A stretch of DNA of 26,082 nucleotides from CAYRTV01 sp964505785. GTDB lineage: Bacteria > Acidobacteriota > Aminicenantia > Aminicenantales > Aminicenantaceae. The DNA lies in assembly GCA_964505785.1 (NCBI GenBank), contig CAZDJZ010000029.1, positions 1-26,082 of the forward strand, read 5' to 3'. This document shows positions 14,451 to 21,654 of this stretch, piece after piece. Within the stretch, counting starts at the first letter, position 1; each line of letters opens with the position of its first letter. Both the position numbers and the translations under genes were made by a program. Below the pieces are notes generated by a model. That model saw only the letters and a program-made list of their open reading frames with translations, was not told the DNA's origin and did no database searches.

Positions 14451-15386
14451 ATGGTTTCAGATCCTTTGTCTTATGCAGAATTTTTCCGGGAAGCCCTTGG
14501 AGAAAACTTCAAAACGGAAGAACCTCTGGCCGGACACGCCCATTTCCGGATTGGAGGGCCGGCTGATTATTTTTTCACCGCCTTTACAGTTTCGGAATTA
14601 GTGCAGGCTGTAAAGTTGGCCGGAGAAAAAAACTGTCCCTTTTTTATCCTCGGCGGGGGGTATAATATTCTTTTTGATGACGAGGGCTACCGCGGATTGA
14701 TCATAAAAAATTCAATCTACGGAATAACCCGTCTTAACCGGGAGGAGTTCCAGATTTTTTCCGGGACATCCCTGCCGGATTTGATCCGTTTTTGCATCCG
14801 GGAAGGATTGGGCGGAGCGGAGTTCTTGGCTGGAATACCGGGAACATTTGGGGGAGCCGTTTTTGGGAATGCCGGTGCTTTTAATCATGCCGTAGAGGAA
14901 TTGATTTCACGGGTTATTCTCCTTCGTAAAAACGGTTTGACCCGGATTCTCGATAGGAAAGATCTTCGTTTCGGCTACCGGAACAGTATTTTGAAAAAAA
15001 CCGGGGAGCCGGTTTTGGACGTGGTCCTGCGCTTGAAAGAGAAAGAATGTGAACAAGTCAGAGATGAAGTTGAAATGAACTTGGCTGCCCGGAAGGGAAA
15101 GCATCCCCCTTGGGGAATCGCATGCGCCGGCAGTTACTTTAAAAATCCTGTTCTTCCAAGCGGGAAAAAAGTGCCGGCTGGTTATCTCCTGGAAAAAGCC
15201 GGAGCAAAAAAATTAAAAGTTGGGGACGCGGCCGTATACCGGAAACATGCTAATTTCATAATCAATCGCGGAAACGCTTCTTGCCGTGATGTTCAGGCAC
15301 TTGCTGAAGAAATGCGGCGCCGGGTAAAAAATAAATTCGATTTCGATCTGGAAGAGGAAGTCATTTATCTTCCAGCCAGCTCTTAA
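14451..15386 (+). CDS. murB: UDP-N-acetylenolpyruvoylglucosamine reductase
   Basis: MurB is the FAD enzyme that reduces the MurA product with NADPH to UDP-N-acetylmuramate, the second committed step of peptidoglycan synthesis in the cytoplasm. The 311-residue protein has the FAD-binding GGGYN at 68-72, GIPGTFGGAVFGNAGAF at 128-144, FGYRNS with R177, the catalytic serine S228 in CAGSYFKNP and the acidic C-terminal cluster EEEV at 301-304. The YRNS form without the long insertion suggests the type II class. No Shine-Dalgarno site precedes the ATG, and an in-frame TAA at 14439-14441 rules out a longer protein. Its last 26 bp overlap the opposing DUF2520 gene. murA is 2.5 kb away. Confidence 0.96.
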   Translation: MVSDPLSYAEFFREALGENFKTEEPLAGHAHFRIGGPADYFFTAFTVSELVQAVKLAGEKNCPFFILGGGYNILFDDEGYRGLIIKNSIYGITRLNREEFQIFSGTSLPDLIRFCIREGLGGAEFLAGIPGTFGGAVFGNAGAFNHAVEELISRVILLRKNGLTRILDRKDLRFGYRNSILKKTGEPVLDVVLRLKEKECEQVRDEVEMNLAARKGKHPPWGIACAGSYFKNPVLPSGKKVPAGYLLEKAGAKKLKVGDAAVYRKHANFIINRGNASCRDVQALAEEMRRRVKNKFDFDLEEEVIYLPASS

Positions 15387-16221
15387 GGATTTGATATTTG
15401 TCCCCGGGGATGTCCCTGGCCGCTGTTTCCAGAGCCTGCCCGGCCAAATTCCGGTATATCCGGTACGCCGGTTTATTTTGACGCAATGCGGCCAGATGGG
15501 CTTTTACCGTTTGCAAATCCCCGCGAATGACCGGTCCGGTAAGGGAATCCGGCAATCCATTTTTTTCGATATTTTTTATGGTTTGCCGGATTAAAGGAAG
15601 CAGGATTTCGTATTCATTTCCTTTTTTCATCTCCAATGGTTTGAGCAAATCCGAGGCCGTCTGAAGCAGGGCGATCAATAAATTAGATGAAAAGCTGCAG
15701 GCGGCGTGATAGACTGGTTTATGTTCTTTTTGAAGGTCCAGGGATATTCCTCCCAATTTTTTCACCAGTTCCTTTAGTTTGCCGCAAGCCTTATTTTCTC
15801 CTTCGACTGCGAAATATGTTCCTTTGAATAATTCCTCGCCGCCTTCCCGTGAAGAGAACGTCTGGATGGGGTGAAGAGAAGCGGTCAGCGCTCCTTTATT
15901 TTTTAAAGGAGCCAGGACATCTGCGGAAAGAAGCCCGCTGCAGTGGAAAACCAGCCTGTTTTTTAGATTAAGAGCGGAGAGTTCGTTTGCAAGAACATTA
16001 ATTTGATCATCAGGCGGTGTCAGTACAATCCACCGGCCTGACGCCGCAGCTTTCAAATTATCCGAAAAAGCCTGCGGATGACCCTTGATGAGGGATGCAC
16101 TTTTTTGCGCGGAAGCGATCGATCGGCAGGATACAGCTTTCACGCAGTAACCGGCCCCTGCCAAAACACGGCCAAGAGTCGTTCCCAGCTTTCCGGCACC
16201 AAGAATTGATACGGTTTTCAT
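15361..16221 (-). CDS. Rossmann-fold DUF2520 oxidoreductase-like protein
   Basis: The 286-residue protein begins VSILGAGKLGTTLGRVLAGAGY, a GxGxxG dinucleotide-binding motif, followed by ILTPPDD-like and FHCSGLLSADVL segments and a helical C-terminal half starting near HAACSFSSNLL. This two-part layout matches the family annotated as Rossmann-like plus DUF2520, related to pyrroline-5-carboxylate reductase and ketopantoate-reductase-like enzymes. The reaction is unknown. It starts within the NYN gene (ATGA overlap of 4 bp) and ends inside murB on the other strand. Confidence 0.88.
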   Translation of the reverse strand: MKTVSILGAGKLGTTLGRVLAGAGYCVKAVSCRSIASAQKSASLIKGHPQAFSDNLKAAASGRWIVLTPPDDQINVLANELSALNLKNRLVFHCSGLLSADVLAPLKNKGALTASLHPIQTFSSREGGEELFKGTYFAVEGENKACGKLKELVKKLGGISLDLQKEHKPVYHAACSFSSNLLIALLQTASDLLKPLEMKKGNEYEILLPLIRQTIKNIEKNGLPDSLTGPVIRGDLQTVKAHLAALRQNKPAYRIYRNLAGQALETAARDIPGDKYQILKSWLEDK

Positions 16222-16697
16222 TTTTTCTTTTTAAAAACCTTTTTCCACAGGTCAACTTCCAGTGGAGTCGGCGGAAACACATCCTTATCCAGTTCTCGCT
16301 GTTTTTTAAATCTTTTTAAAGCTTGTTTCAATTCCCGCTGGAATTCCCGGCTGTTCAGTTCCTTCGCGCTGTTTTTCCGGGCAAAGGTTCTTAGCTCCCG
16401 GTCGGAGCTGACAACAAAGAATTGCCGGGTATCGGTTTCTTTGGCAATCAGTTTCTTTATTATCGCATCTGCGCTTTTTCCTCTTTCCGGGAAAAAGACC
16501 TGAAATAATGGGCTGGAGTCAATTATTTGCGGGATAGAGCTGTCCGGCGGCCCGTCAAAAACCAAAAGGATACGGGTTTTGTGGATCTGTTGAAACGCCA
16601 GCAGCCGTTTGACAAGTTCATGCCGGCTTACCGGGTCTTTGAGCTCAAGGTCGGGCAGGGAACCGATGAGATTATTGCCGTCGATGAGGTAAGGCAT
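16218..16697 (-). CDS. NYN-domain (YacP/Rae1-like) ribonuclease
   Basis: The 159-residue PIN-like protein has YLIDGNNLIG at 3-12, LVFDGPP near 46-52, the acidic SADAIIKKLI segment and VVSSDRELRTFA, which supply the metal-binding aspartates of the fold. Relatives such as Bacillus YacP/Rae1 cut mRNA in the ribosomal A site. A lysine-rich C-terminus could aid RNA binding. It has no visible ribosome site. The preceding UPF0173 gene ends 23 bp upstream, and the DUF2520 gene overlaps its stop by 4 bp. Confidence 0.88.
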   Translation of the reverse strand: MPYLIDGNNLIGSLPDLELKDPVSRHELVKRLLAFQQIHKTRILLVFDGPPDSSIPQIIDSSPLFQVFFPERGKSADAIIKKLIAKETDTRQFFVVSSDRELRTFARKNSAKELNSREFQRELKQALKRFKKQRELDKDVFPPTPLEVDLWKKVFKKKK

Positions 16698-16718
16698 AAA
16701 ACAGCGCCTGGGCCCCGG

Positions 16719-16735
16719 AGTTACAAGCTGTAACT
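16719..16735. repeat. Perfect 7-bp inverted repeat over the UPF0173 stop codon
   Basis: AGTTACA and TGTAACT are exact inverse complements with a 3-bp loop, and the stop codon of the UPF0173 gene sits in one arm. No T-run follows. It could modulate read-through into the NYN gene, which lacks a ribosome site. Confidence 0.45.
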
Positions 16736-17374
16736 GCCGCCGGGTTTGAGAATAATGACTTCTGCGTTATCCCCGACCAGTTTTTTGAATTCATTGGGGT
16801 CAGCATCGACCAGGGGAAAGGTATTATAATGTATAGGAATCACTTTCTTGGTTCGTGTGAATTCAACCGCTTTGGATGCGGAACGGACACCCATTGTATA
16901 ACGGTCGCCGATGGGGAGAAAACTTAAGTCCGGCTGAAAAAATTCCCCTATTAAATTCATATCATAAGTTAAGGCCGTATCTCCGGCATGATACAGTGTT
17001 TTCTCGTCCATTTCAATGACGACACCGGCCGGATCGCCCTTATCACACGAGTGCAGAGCATTGACCATGTGGATCTTTACTCCCTGGGTTTCAATGGATC
17101 CTCCGATGTTCATGCCTTCGGCGGTGATGCCTTCTTCCCCGGCCATGACCGCGATTTCATGGATGGCAACCAGAACCGCCCCGGTTTTTTTACAGATGGC
17201 GAATGAATCACCAATGTGATCGGAGTGGTCATGCGTAACCACCACGACATCCGCTTCTGTGATTTCATTTGGTGACGTGGAAGCCGCCGGGTTGTCTGAG
17301 AGAAAAGGATCAACATAAATTGTTTTGGATCCTTTTATTTTAACAGCCGAATGACCTAACCATGTGATATCCAT
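16721..17374 (-). CDS. UPF0173 metal-dependent hydrolase
   Basis: The 217-residue metallo-beta-lactamase-fold protein has the metal motif THDHSDH at 47-53 (H48, H50, D52, H53), further ligands in HAGDT (H129, D132) and a terminal IPIHYN histidine. The start MDITWLGHSAVKI is typical of UPF0173, a family related to UlaG-type lactonases. Substrate is not known. The ATG has AAGGAGA upstream and its own promoter, so it leads the UPF0173-NYN-DUF2520 unit even though the HIT and murA genes lie upstream in the same direction. Confidence 0.92.
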   Translation of the reverse strand: MDITWLGHSAVKIKGSKTIYVDPFLSDNPAASTSPNEITEADVVVVTHDHSDHIGDSFAICKKTGAVLVAIHEIAVMAGEEGITAEGMNIGGSIETQGVKIHMVNALHSCDKGDPAGVVIEMDEKTLYHAGDTALTYDMNLIGEFFQPDLSFLPIGDRYTMGVRSASKAVEFTRTKKVIPIHYNTFPLVDADPNEFKKLVGDNAEVIILKPGGSYSL

Positions 17375-17423
17375 AGCATTTCTCCTTTTTATTATTTTGC
17401 CTGATCTGTTCAGGTTAGATTAA

Positions 17424-17443
17424 GACCCGAAAGAGTCATCTTA
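17424..17443. repeat. Dispersed element, GACCCGAAA type
   Basis: GACCCGAAAGAGTCATCTT at 17424-17442 matches 17 of 19 positions of the stretch at 20309-20327 after hom (which has AAGG where this has AGAG). Both can fold around a GAAA loop. Here it sits in the 5' leader of the UPF0173 unit, next to an AT-rich ATCAAAAAT-like tract (17473-17490). Confidence 0.5.
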
Positions 17444-17450
17444 TATATAA

Positions 17451-17478
17451 ATTATAAATCTTTAAGGCAAAAAATCAA
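17451..17478 (-). promoter_or_regulatory. Promoter of the UPF0173-NYN-DUF2520 unit
   Basis: Minus strand: TTGATT (17478-17473), 16 bp, TATAAT (17456-17451). The -10 is perfect. The predicted leader is about 70 nt, ends in an AAGGAGA ribosome site and contains the GACCCGAAA repeat. Confidence 0.6.
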
Positions 17479-17509
17479 AAATTGAAAATTCAGAGAAAAT
17501 CAGGATGTT

Positions 17510-17854
17510 TTATCCCGGAGGCCAGGACATCTGGCGGCCTCCAAGAAGATGAAAGTGAATGTGCTGGACGTCCTGTCCGGAGTCACGCCCTGTATTGAGA
17601 ACGAGACGATAGCCCTTATCGGCGAGGCCTTTTTCCCGGGCGATTTCTCTCGCTTTGAGCAATAGGTGCCCGATGAGGTCCTTTTGATCTTCCGGGATTT
17701 CATTAAGGGAAGCAAAATGCTTTTTTGGAATGATAAGAATATGAATAGGAGCCTTGGGATTGATATCTTCAAAAGCGGTAATCAGTTCATCCTGATAGAC
17801 AAGAGTGGCGGGAATATCTTTGCTGATAATTTTACAAAAAATGCAGTCTTCCAT
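17510..17854 (-). CDS. HIT-family (histidine triad) nucleotide hydrolase
   Basis: The 114-residue HINT/PKCI-type protein has CIFCKIISKDIPA at the start, VIPKKHF-like IIPKKHFASL near 41-50 and the histidine triad H98-x-H100-x-H102 followed by LLGGRQM. Members hydrolyse AMP-N or AMP-lysine phosphoramidates in the cytoplasm. The length is full. The ATG has AAGGAGT upstream and lies 2 bp after the murA stop, so the two are co-transcribed. Confidence 0.95.
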   Translation of the reverse strand: MEDCIFCKIISKDIPATLVYQDELITAFEDINPKAPIHILIIPKKHFASLNEIPEDQKDLIGHLLLKAREIAREKGLADKGYRLVLNTGRDSGQDVQHIHFHLLGGRQMSWPPG

Positions 17855-17856
17855 AA

Positions 17857-19131
17857 TTACTCCTTTTGTCCTTCTCTCACCCGGCGGATATCCGCACCCA
17901 GGTTGCTGAGTTTTTTTTCAATTTTTTCATATCCCCTATCCAAATGATGAATTTCATTGATAGCAGTTTCTCCATTGGCGATTAGACCGGCCAGGACCAG
18001 GGAAGCGGAGGCACGCAGGTCCGTAGCGGTGGTTTCTGCGCCGGAGAGCTGGGTTTTTCCTTTAATGATAGCTTTATCACCGGAAACTTCGATATTGGCT
18101 CCCAATCGCAGCAGTTCGTTGATATGAGCAAAGCGGCGGTCGAAAATTGTTTCGGTGATAATGGATGTGCCTTTTGCCTGGGTCATGAGAACCGTAAATT
18201 GGGCCTGCATGTCCGTAGGAAAACCCGGATAGGGGGATGTTGTGATATCCTCAGGCTTTAAGTTGCTGCTTCCCCAAACCCTTAAGGAGGTGGCATCGAT
18301 GGTTTCGATTCTAACTCCGGCATAACGGAGTTTTTCGATAACGGTATCGAGATGATCCGGCTTTACATTGGATATAATGATTTCCCCCCCTGTCAGGGCC
18401 CCTATAATTAGAAAGGTTCCGGCTTCGATCCGGTCAGGAATAATGTCATGGGTGGCGCCATGAAGCTCTGGAACGCCCCGGATATAAAGAGTTTCCGTGC
18501 CGATGCCTTCAATTTGAGCTCCCATTTTAACCAGAAGATAACAGAGATCGGCCACTTCCGGTTCAAGGGCGCAGTTTCTAAGCAAAGTGTCGCCTTCTGC
18601 AAGGCAAGCCGCCATAACCAGATTTTCAGTTCCGCCTACGGTTTTCCGCTCAAACTCAAATTGATTTCCATGCAGCCTTTTGCATTCAGCCTTGATATAA
18701 CCATGTTCCAGACGGATGGATGCTCCCAGTTTTTCAAACCCTTGAGTATGGAGATCCGTGGGGCGGGATCCTATGGCACATCCGCCTGGGAGCGCGACCT
18801 CTGCTTTTCCTAAACGGGCCAGCAGCGGACCCAGCACCAAAATGGACGCACGCATGGCGCGAACCAAACGGTAGGAAGCTTCATATGCGTTAATGCGCTT
18901 TATTTGAATAGACAGGGAATTTTCTTGAATATGGTAATCTGCGCCCAGATCCTTCATAAGCGTCAGCATGGTATAAACATCTTTAACAAGAGGGATATTG
19001 TGGAGTTTGATTTTATCACGGGTAAGAAGGGATGCTGTGATCGCGGGAAGAACCGCATTTTTGGCGCCGCTTATTCTGACCTTGCCGTTTAATTTCAGGT
19101 TATGATTACCCCTGATTTTTATCTTTTCCAT
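17857..19131 (-). CDS. murA: UDP-N-acetylglucosamine 1-carboxyvinyltransferase
   Basis: MurA transfers enolpyruvate from PEP to UDP-GlcNAc, the first committed step of peptidoglycan synthesis. The 424-residue protein has SGAKNA at 21-26 with the substrate-binding Lys-Asn, RAMRASILVLGPLLAR and the active-site loop LPGGCAIGSRPTDLH with Cys118, the residue targeted by fosfomycin; Asp in this position would give resistance, so the enzyme should be sensitive. There is only a poor ribosome site, and a -10-like hexamer ends 8 nt before the ATG. It leads the murA-HIT pair; its product is the substrate of MurB encoded at 14451. Confidence 0.97.
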   Translation of the reverse strand: MEKIKIRGNHNLKLNGKVRISGAKNAVLPAITASLLTRDKIKLHNIPLVKDVYTMLTLMKDLGADYHIQENSLSIQIKRINAYEASYRLVRAMRASILVLGPLLARLGKAEVALPGGCAIGSRPTDLHTQGFEKLGASIRLEHGYIKAECKRLHGNQFEFERKTVGGTENLVMAACLAEGDTLLRNCALEPEVADLCYLLVKMGAQIEGIGTETLYIRGVPELHGATHDIIPDRIEAGTFLIIGALTGGEIIISNVKPDHLDTVIEKLRYAGVRIETIDATSLRVWGSSNLKPEDITTSPYPGFPTDMQAQFTVLMTQAKGTSIITETIFDRRFAHINELLRLGANIEVSGDKAIIKGKTQLSGAETTATDLRASASLVLAGLIANGETAINEIHHLDRGYEKIEKKLSNLGADIRRVREGQKE

Positions 19132-19139
19132 TTGGCTTC

Positions 19140-19168
19140 ATTCTAAAATAAACCTGGTCAAATTACAA
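19140..19168 (-). promoter_or_regulatory. Promoter abutting murA
   Basis: Minus strand: TTGTAA (19168-19163), 17 bp, TAGAAT (19145-19140), then GAAGCCAA and the ATG. Initiation 7-9 nt after the hexamer would make the murA transcript leaderless or nearly so. Confidence 0.5.
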
Positions 19169-19192
19169 TAACGCATTCGATTTCACGGGTTC

Positions 19193-19221
19193 TCGACTCA
19201 GCGGCTGATCCTGTATATAAT
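19193..19221 (+). promoter_or_regulatory. Promoter of hom
   Basis: TCGACT at 19193-19198, 17 bp, then a perfect TATAAT at 19216-19221. The leader of about 40 nt ends in AAGGAGG before the hom ATG. It is divergent from the murA promoter 25 bp away. Confidence 0.6.
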
Positions 19222-19268
19222 GCAAGATGATGTAAAGCGAATATGAATAAAGGCGGTAAGGAGGAATA

Positions 19269-20309
19269 ATGCGGCTGCTTATTTTAGGATTCGGTACAGT
19301 CGGCCAGGGATTGGCTGAACTTGTTCTTGAAAAAGAAGAGGAATTGAAACAAAAATACAATCTTGGGATCAAAGTTACAGGCATCTCGGATAAACTTAAA
19401 GGAAGCGTCGTATCTTCCGGAGGAATAAATCTAAAAAATGCATTGACGCGAGTCCAACGCGGAGAAAATTTGGGAGAAAATGAAGGAGAGTCTTTTGACG
19501 GGGATGCGCTTGCCATGATTAAGCGGGTGGATGCGGATGTCATGCTGGAAGCGACCTATACCGATATTCAATCCGGAGAGCCGGCAACGTCCTATATGCG
19601 GGCTGCTTTAGAAAAGGGCATGCATGTTGTTACATCCAACAAAGGGCCTCTGGCTCTTTATTATCATGAGCTTGCAGGCCTGGCCCGGGCTAAGAAGGTT
19701 GATTTTTTATTTGAAGGGACTGTTATGAGCGGAACCCCTGTTTTAAACCTGCTGGACAACTGCCTGGCCGGCAGTCGGATACAGGAAGTAAAAGGTATTT
19801 TAAACGGAACCACCAACTATATTTTGACCCGTATGGAAGAAGGCTTGTCCTATGAGGACGCGCTGGAAAAAGCCCAGGAACTGGGATATGCGGAAGCTGT
19901 CCCGGATGCGGATGTCAAAGGCTGGGATGCTTTGGCTAAAGTCACGATTCTGGCTAAGGTCATTATGGATGCCCGGGGAAATCCTTTTGATTTTTCTTGT
20001 GAAGGGATTACAGGCATTACGGCCCGGGATATCGAAGATGCAAAAGGCCGGGGCCGGCGGATTAAACTTATCGGCCGGGTTTGGCGGGAAGGAAACCGGG
20101 TTATGGCTGCGGTTGCGCCTGAGGAAGTGGAAATGAGCCACCCGTTAGCTGGAGTGATGGGAGCCGCTAATGCTTTAACTGTCACGACGGATACTTTGGG
20201 GGAGGTGACGGTGGTCGGTCCTGGAGCAGGAAGACGGGAGACCGGCTTTAGCCTGCTGGTTGATTTGATAAAGATAAATCAAAAATTAGAAATCAAAAAT
20301 CAAAAATGA
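19269..20309 (+). CDS. hom: Homoserine dehydrogenase
   Basis: It reduces aspartate semialdehyde to homoserine with NAD(P)H on the way to threonine and methionine. The 346-residue protein has GFGTVGQG at 7-14, TSNKGPLAL with K125, EGTVMSGTPV near 149-158, NGTTNYIL at 179-186 and the catalytic segment DADVKGWDALAK with D220 and K224. It has no ACT domain, unlike feedback-regulated Hom enzymes, so threonine control at this step may be absent. The start is ATG 19269 with AAGGAGG. The last ten or so residues (NQKLEIKNQK) are encoded by an ATCAAAAAT-type repeat tract that belongs to the intergenic repeat, so the natural stop was probably earlier. Confidence 0.95.
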   Translation: MRLLILGFGTVGQGLAELVLEKEEELKQKYNLGIKVTGISDKLKGSVVSSGGINLKNALTRVQRGENLGENEGESFDGDALAMIKRVDADVMLEATYTDIQSGEPATSYMRAALEKGMHVVTSNKGPLALYYHELAGLARAKKVDFLFEGTVMSGTPVLNLLDNCLAGSRIQEVKGILNGTTNYILTRMEEGLSYEDALEKAQELGYAEAVPDADVKGWDALAKVTILAKVIMDARGNPFDFSCEGITGITARDIEDAKGRGRRIKLIGRVWREGNRVMAAVAPEEVEMSHPLAGVMGAANALTVTTDTLGEVTVVGPGAGRRETGFSLLVDLIKINQKLEIKNQK

Positions 20310-20391
20310 CCCGAAAAGGTCATCTTGAGGAGAGATCCGGCGAAAGATCTCAAGCTGCTTTGTTTATATCTCAAATCTCAAATCTGCAAAC
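20276..20391. repeat. Composite dispersed element after hom
   Basis: In order: an ATCAAAAAT-rich tract (20277-20306); a hairpin ATGACC/GGTCAT around CGAAAA (20306-20323) that includes the hom stop codon; a TCATCTTGAGGAGAGATC segment; a second hairpin GAGATC/GATCTC (20332-20351); GCTGCTTTGTT; and AATCTCAAATCTCAAATCTG (20370-20389). Parts recur at 9047-9107, 17424-17490 and 21350-21392. Confidence 0.6.
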
Positions 20392-20466
20392 CATAACGAG
20401 GCCTTATGCTGCTTCATTTGGAAAAGAATAAAAAGAAAAATACTTTTTTCTGCCAAGGAGGGTGGA

Positions 20467-21345
20467 ATGGGTAAGGAAAATTTGGTCGGAATTTTGGTGA
20501 TTGGCATCTTGCTGATGCCTGGAATGCTGCCGGCGGACCAGGAGGGCCTTAAGGTCTTTATTTCCGTCGATATGGAGGGCGTGTGCGGAGTTATTCACTG
20601 GGAAGATGTCAGCCGGGATGGAAAGGATTACGGCTTGTTTCGGCGACTGATGACTCTGGAAACCAATGCGGCGATCGAAGGTGCTCTCGCTGCCGGTGCA
20701 TCGGAAATTGTGGTGAGGGATTCCCACGGCAGTGCCCGCAATATCCTTCCGGATGAACTGCATCCGGAAGCGGAACTGATCCGGGATTGGTCCGGCAGCC
20801 CTTTCAGTATGATGGAAGGACTGGATGAAAGCTTTGATGCCGTGATTTTCATCGGTTATCATGCCAGTGCCAATATGCCGGATGCCGTTCTCAAGCACAC
20901 CATGAGCGGAACCCTTTACAATGTCACATTAAACGGGATGGTCATGCCGGAAGCGGGAATAAATGGCTTTATTGCCGGTCAGTATGGAGTCCCCGTTGTC
21001 ATGGTTGCAGGAGACAAAGCCATTTGTGACCAGGCCGGAAAAATTTTAGATAATATCGTTACTGCTTCGGTGAAAGAAGGAATCGGGACGGCTGCCCGCA
21101 TGCTGCATCCGGAAAAAGCCAGGGAATTAATAAAAGACAAAACGCGGGAAGCCCTGTCCAAATTGGACAGTTTTCAAGCCTGGACTGTTTCTCCTCCTTA
21201 TACCATGGCAGTCACATTCAAAGATGAAGAACGGGCGGAAAATGCGGCCTGGATTCCGGGAGCAGAAAAAACCAGCAACACGACGGTCTCTTTCACCAGC
21301 GATGATTGGGTGGAGGTCTTGCGATTTTTTAAATTCGCCCGGTGA
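20467..21345 (+). CDS. Exported M55-family D-aminopeptidase (DppA-like)
   Basis: The 292-residue protein aligns with Bacillus DppA, a zinc D-aminopeptidase that releases D-Ala from D-Ala-containing peptides. Likely metal ligands are D35 and E37 in VDMEGVCG, H87 in RDSHGS, H132 in GYHAS and E162 in MPEAGING, in DppA order and spacing. Unlike cytoplasmic DppA it starts with a Sec-type signal (MGKENLVGILVIGILLMPGMLPA), so it probably trims cell-wall or environmental D-peptides in the periplasm. The start ATG has AAGGAGG 6 nt upstream. It follows hom by 157 bp of repeat-rich sequence and so may not be co-regulated with it. Confidence 0.92.
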   Translation: MGKENLVGILVIGILLMPGMLPADQEGLKVFISVDMEGVCGVIHWEDVSRDGKDYGLFRRLMTLETNAAIEGALAAGASEIVVRDSHGSARNILPDELHPEAELIRDWSGSPFSMMEGLDESFDAVIFIGYHASANMPDAVLKHTMSGTLYNVTLNGMVMPEAGINGFIAGQYGVPVVMVAGDKAICDQAGKILDNIVTASVKEGIGTAARMLHPEKARELIKDKTREALSKLDSFQAWTVSPPYTMAVTFKDEERAENAAWIPGAEKTSNTTVSFTSDDWVEVLRFFKFAR

Positions 21346-21349
21346 AGCT

Positions 21350-21562
21350 GTCATCCTGAGAAGTGCTGCGAGGAAGCCCCGGCTGCTTTGTTGCGTCGTA
21401 TAAAAGTGAAAAGGGAAAAGTAAAAAGTGAATAGATCTGGATAGACTTGAAAGAATGCATAGAACACTTCGAACGCTTAGAACCCTTTGAACGCGAGTGC
21501 AGCGAGTATAACAGAGCTGAATGAGATCCCTTACGGGTTGCAGAGGAAATCCTCAGGATGAT
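21350..21562. repeat. Repeat-bounded insert between the M55 gene and citrate synthase
   Basis: This gene-free stretch opens with GTCATCCTGAGAAG (21350) and closes with CCTCAGGATGAT (21551-21562), inverted copies of the same core. The right copy, read on the minus strand, is TCATCCTGAGGA and about 25 nt later GGATCTC, matching the order in the copy at 20321. Inside are a purine-rich tract (GTGAAAAGGGAAAAGTAAAAAG, in part), a 9-bp tandem array and GCGAGTGCAGCGAGTA. No protein is supported. Confidence 0.55.
21462..21497. repeat. Tandem array of a 9-bp unit, consensus GAACNCTTN
   Basis: Units are GAACACTTC, GAACGCTTA, GAACCCTTT and a decayed fourth, GAACGCGAG. The period is exactly 9 bp. It lies in the centre of the repeat-bounded insert. 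Confidence 0.65.
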
Positions 21563-21591
21563 AAAGGGAATGGCCGCAAATGGAAAGATTT

Positions 21592-21631
21592 AAATAAAAA
21601 AAAAGAGCGGAAGTTTCGGCTTCCGCTCTTT
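21592..21631 (-). terminator. Rho-independent terminator of citrate synthase
   Basis: On the minus strand AAAGAGCGGAAG pairs perfectly with CTTCCGCTCTTT (12 bp) around the loop CCGAAA and is followed by a long T-run. It starts 23 bp after the citrate synthase stop. Confidence 0.95.
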
Positions 21632-21654
21632 CTATGTTTCGATAATTCAGGCTG

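Noticed and set aside
16719..16735. Inverted repeat at the UPF0173 stop as a terminator
   Set aside because: No T-run follows, and the NYN gene continues on the same strand 23 bp later, so termination is unlikely.
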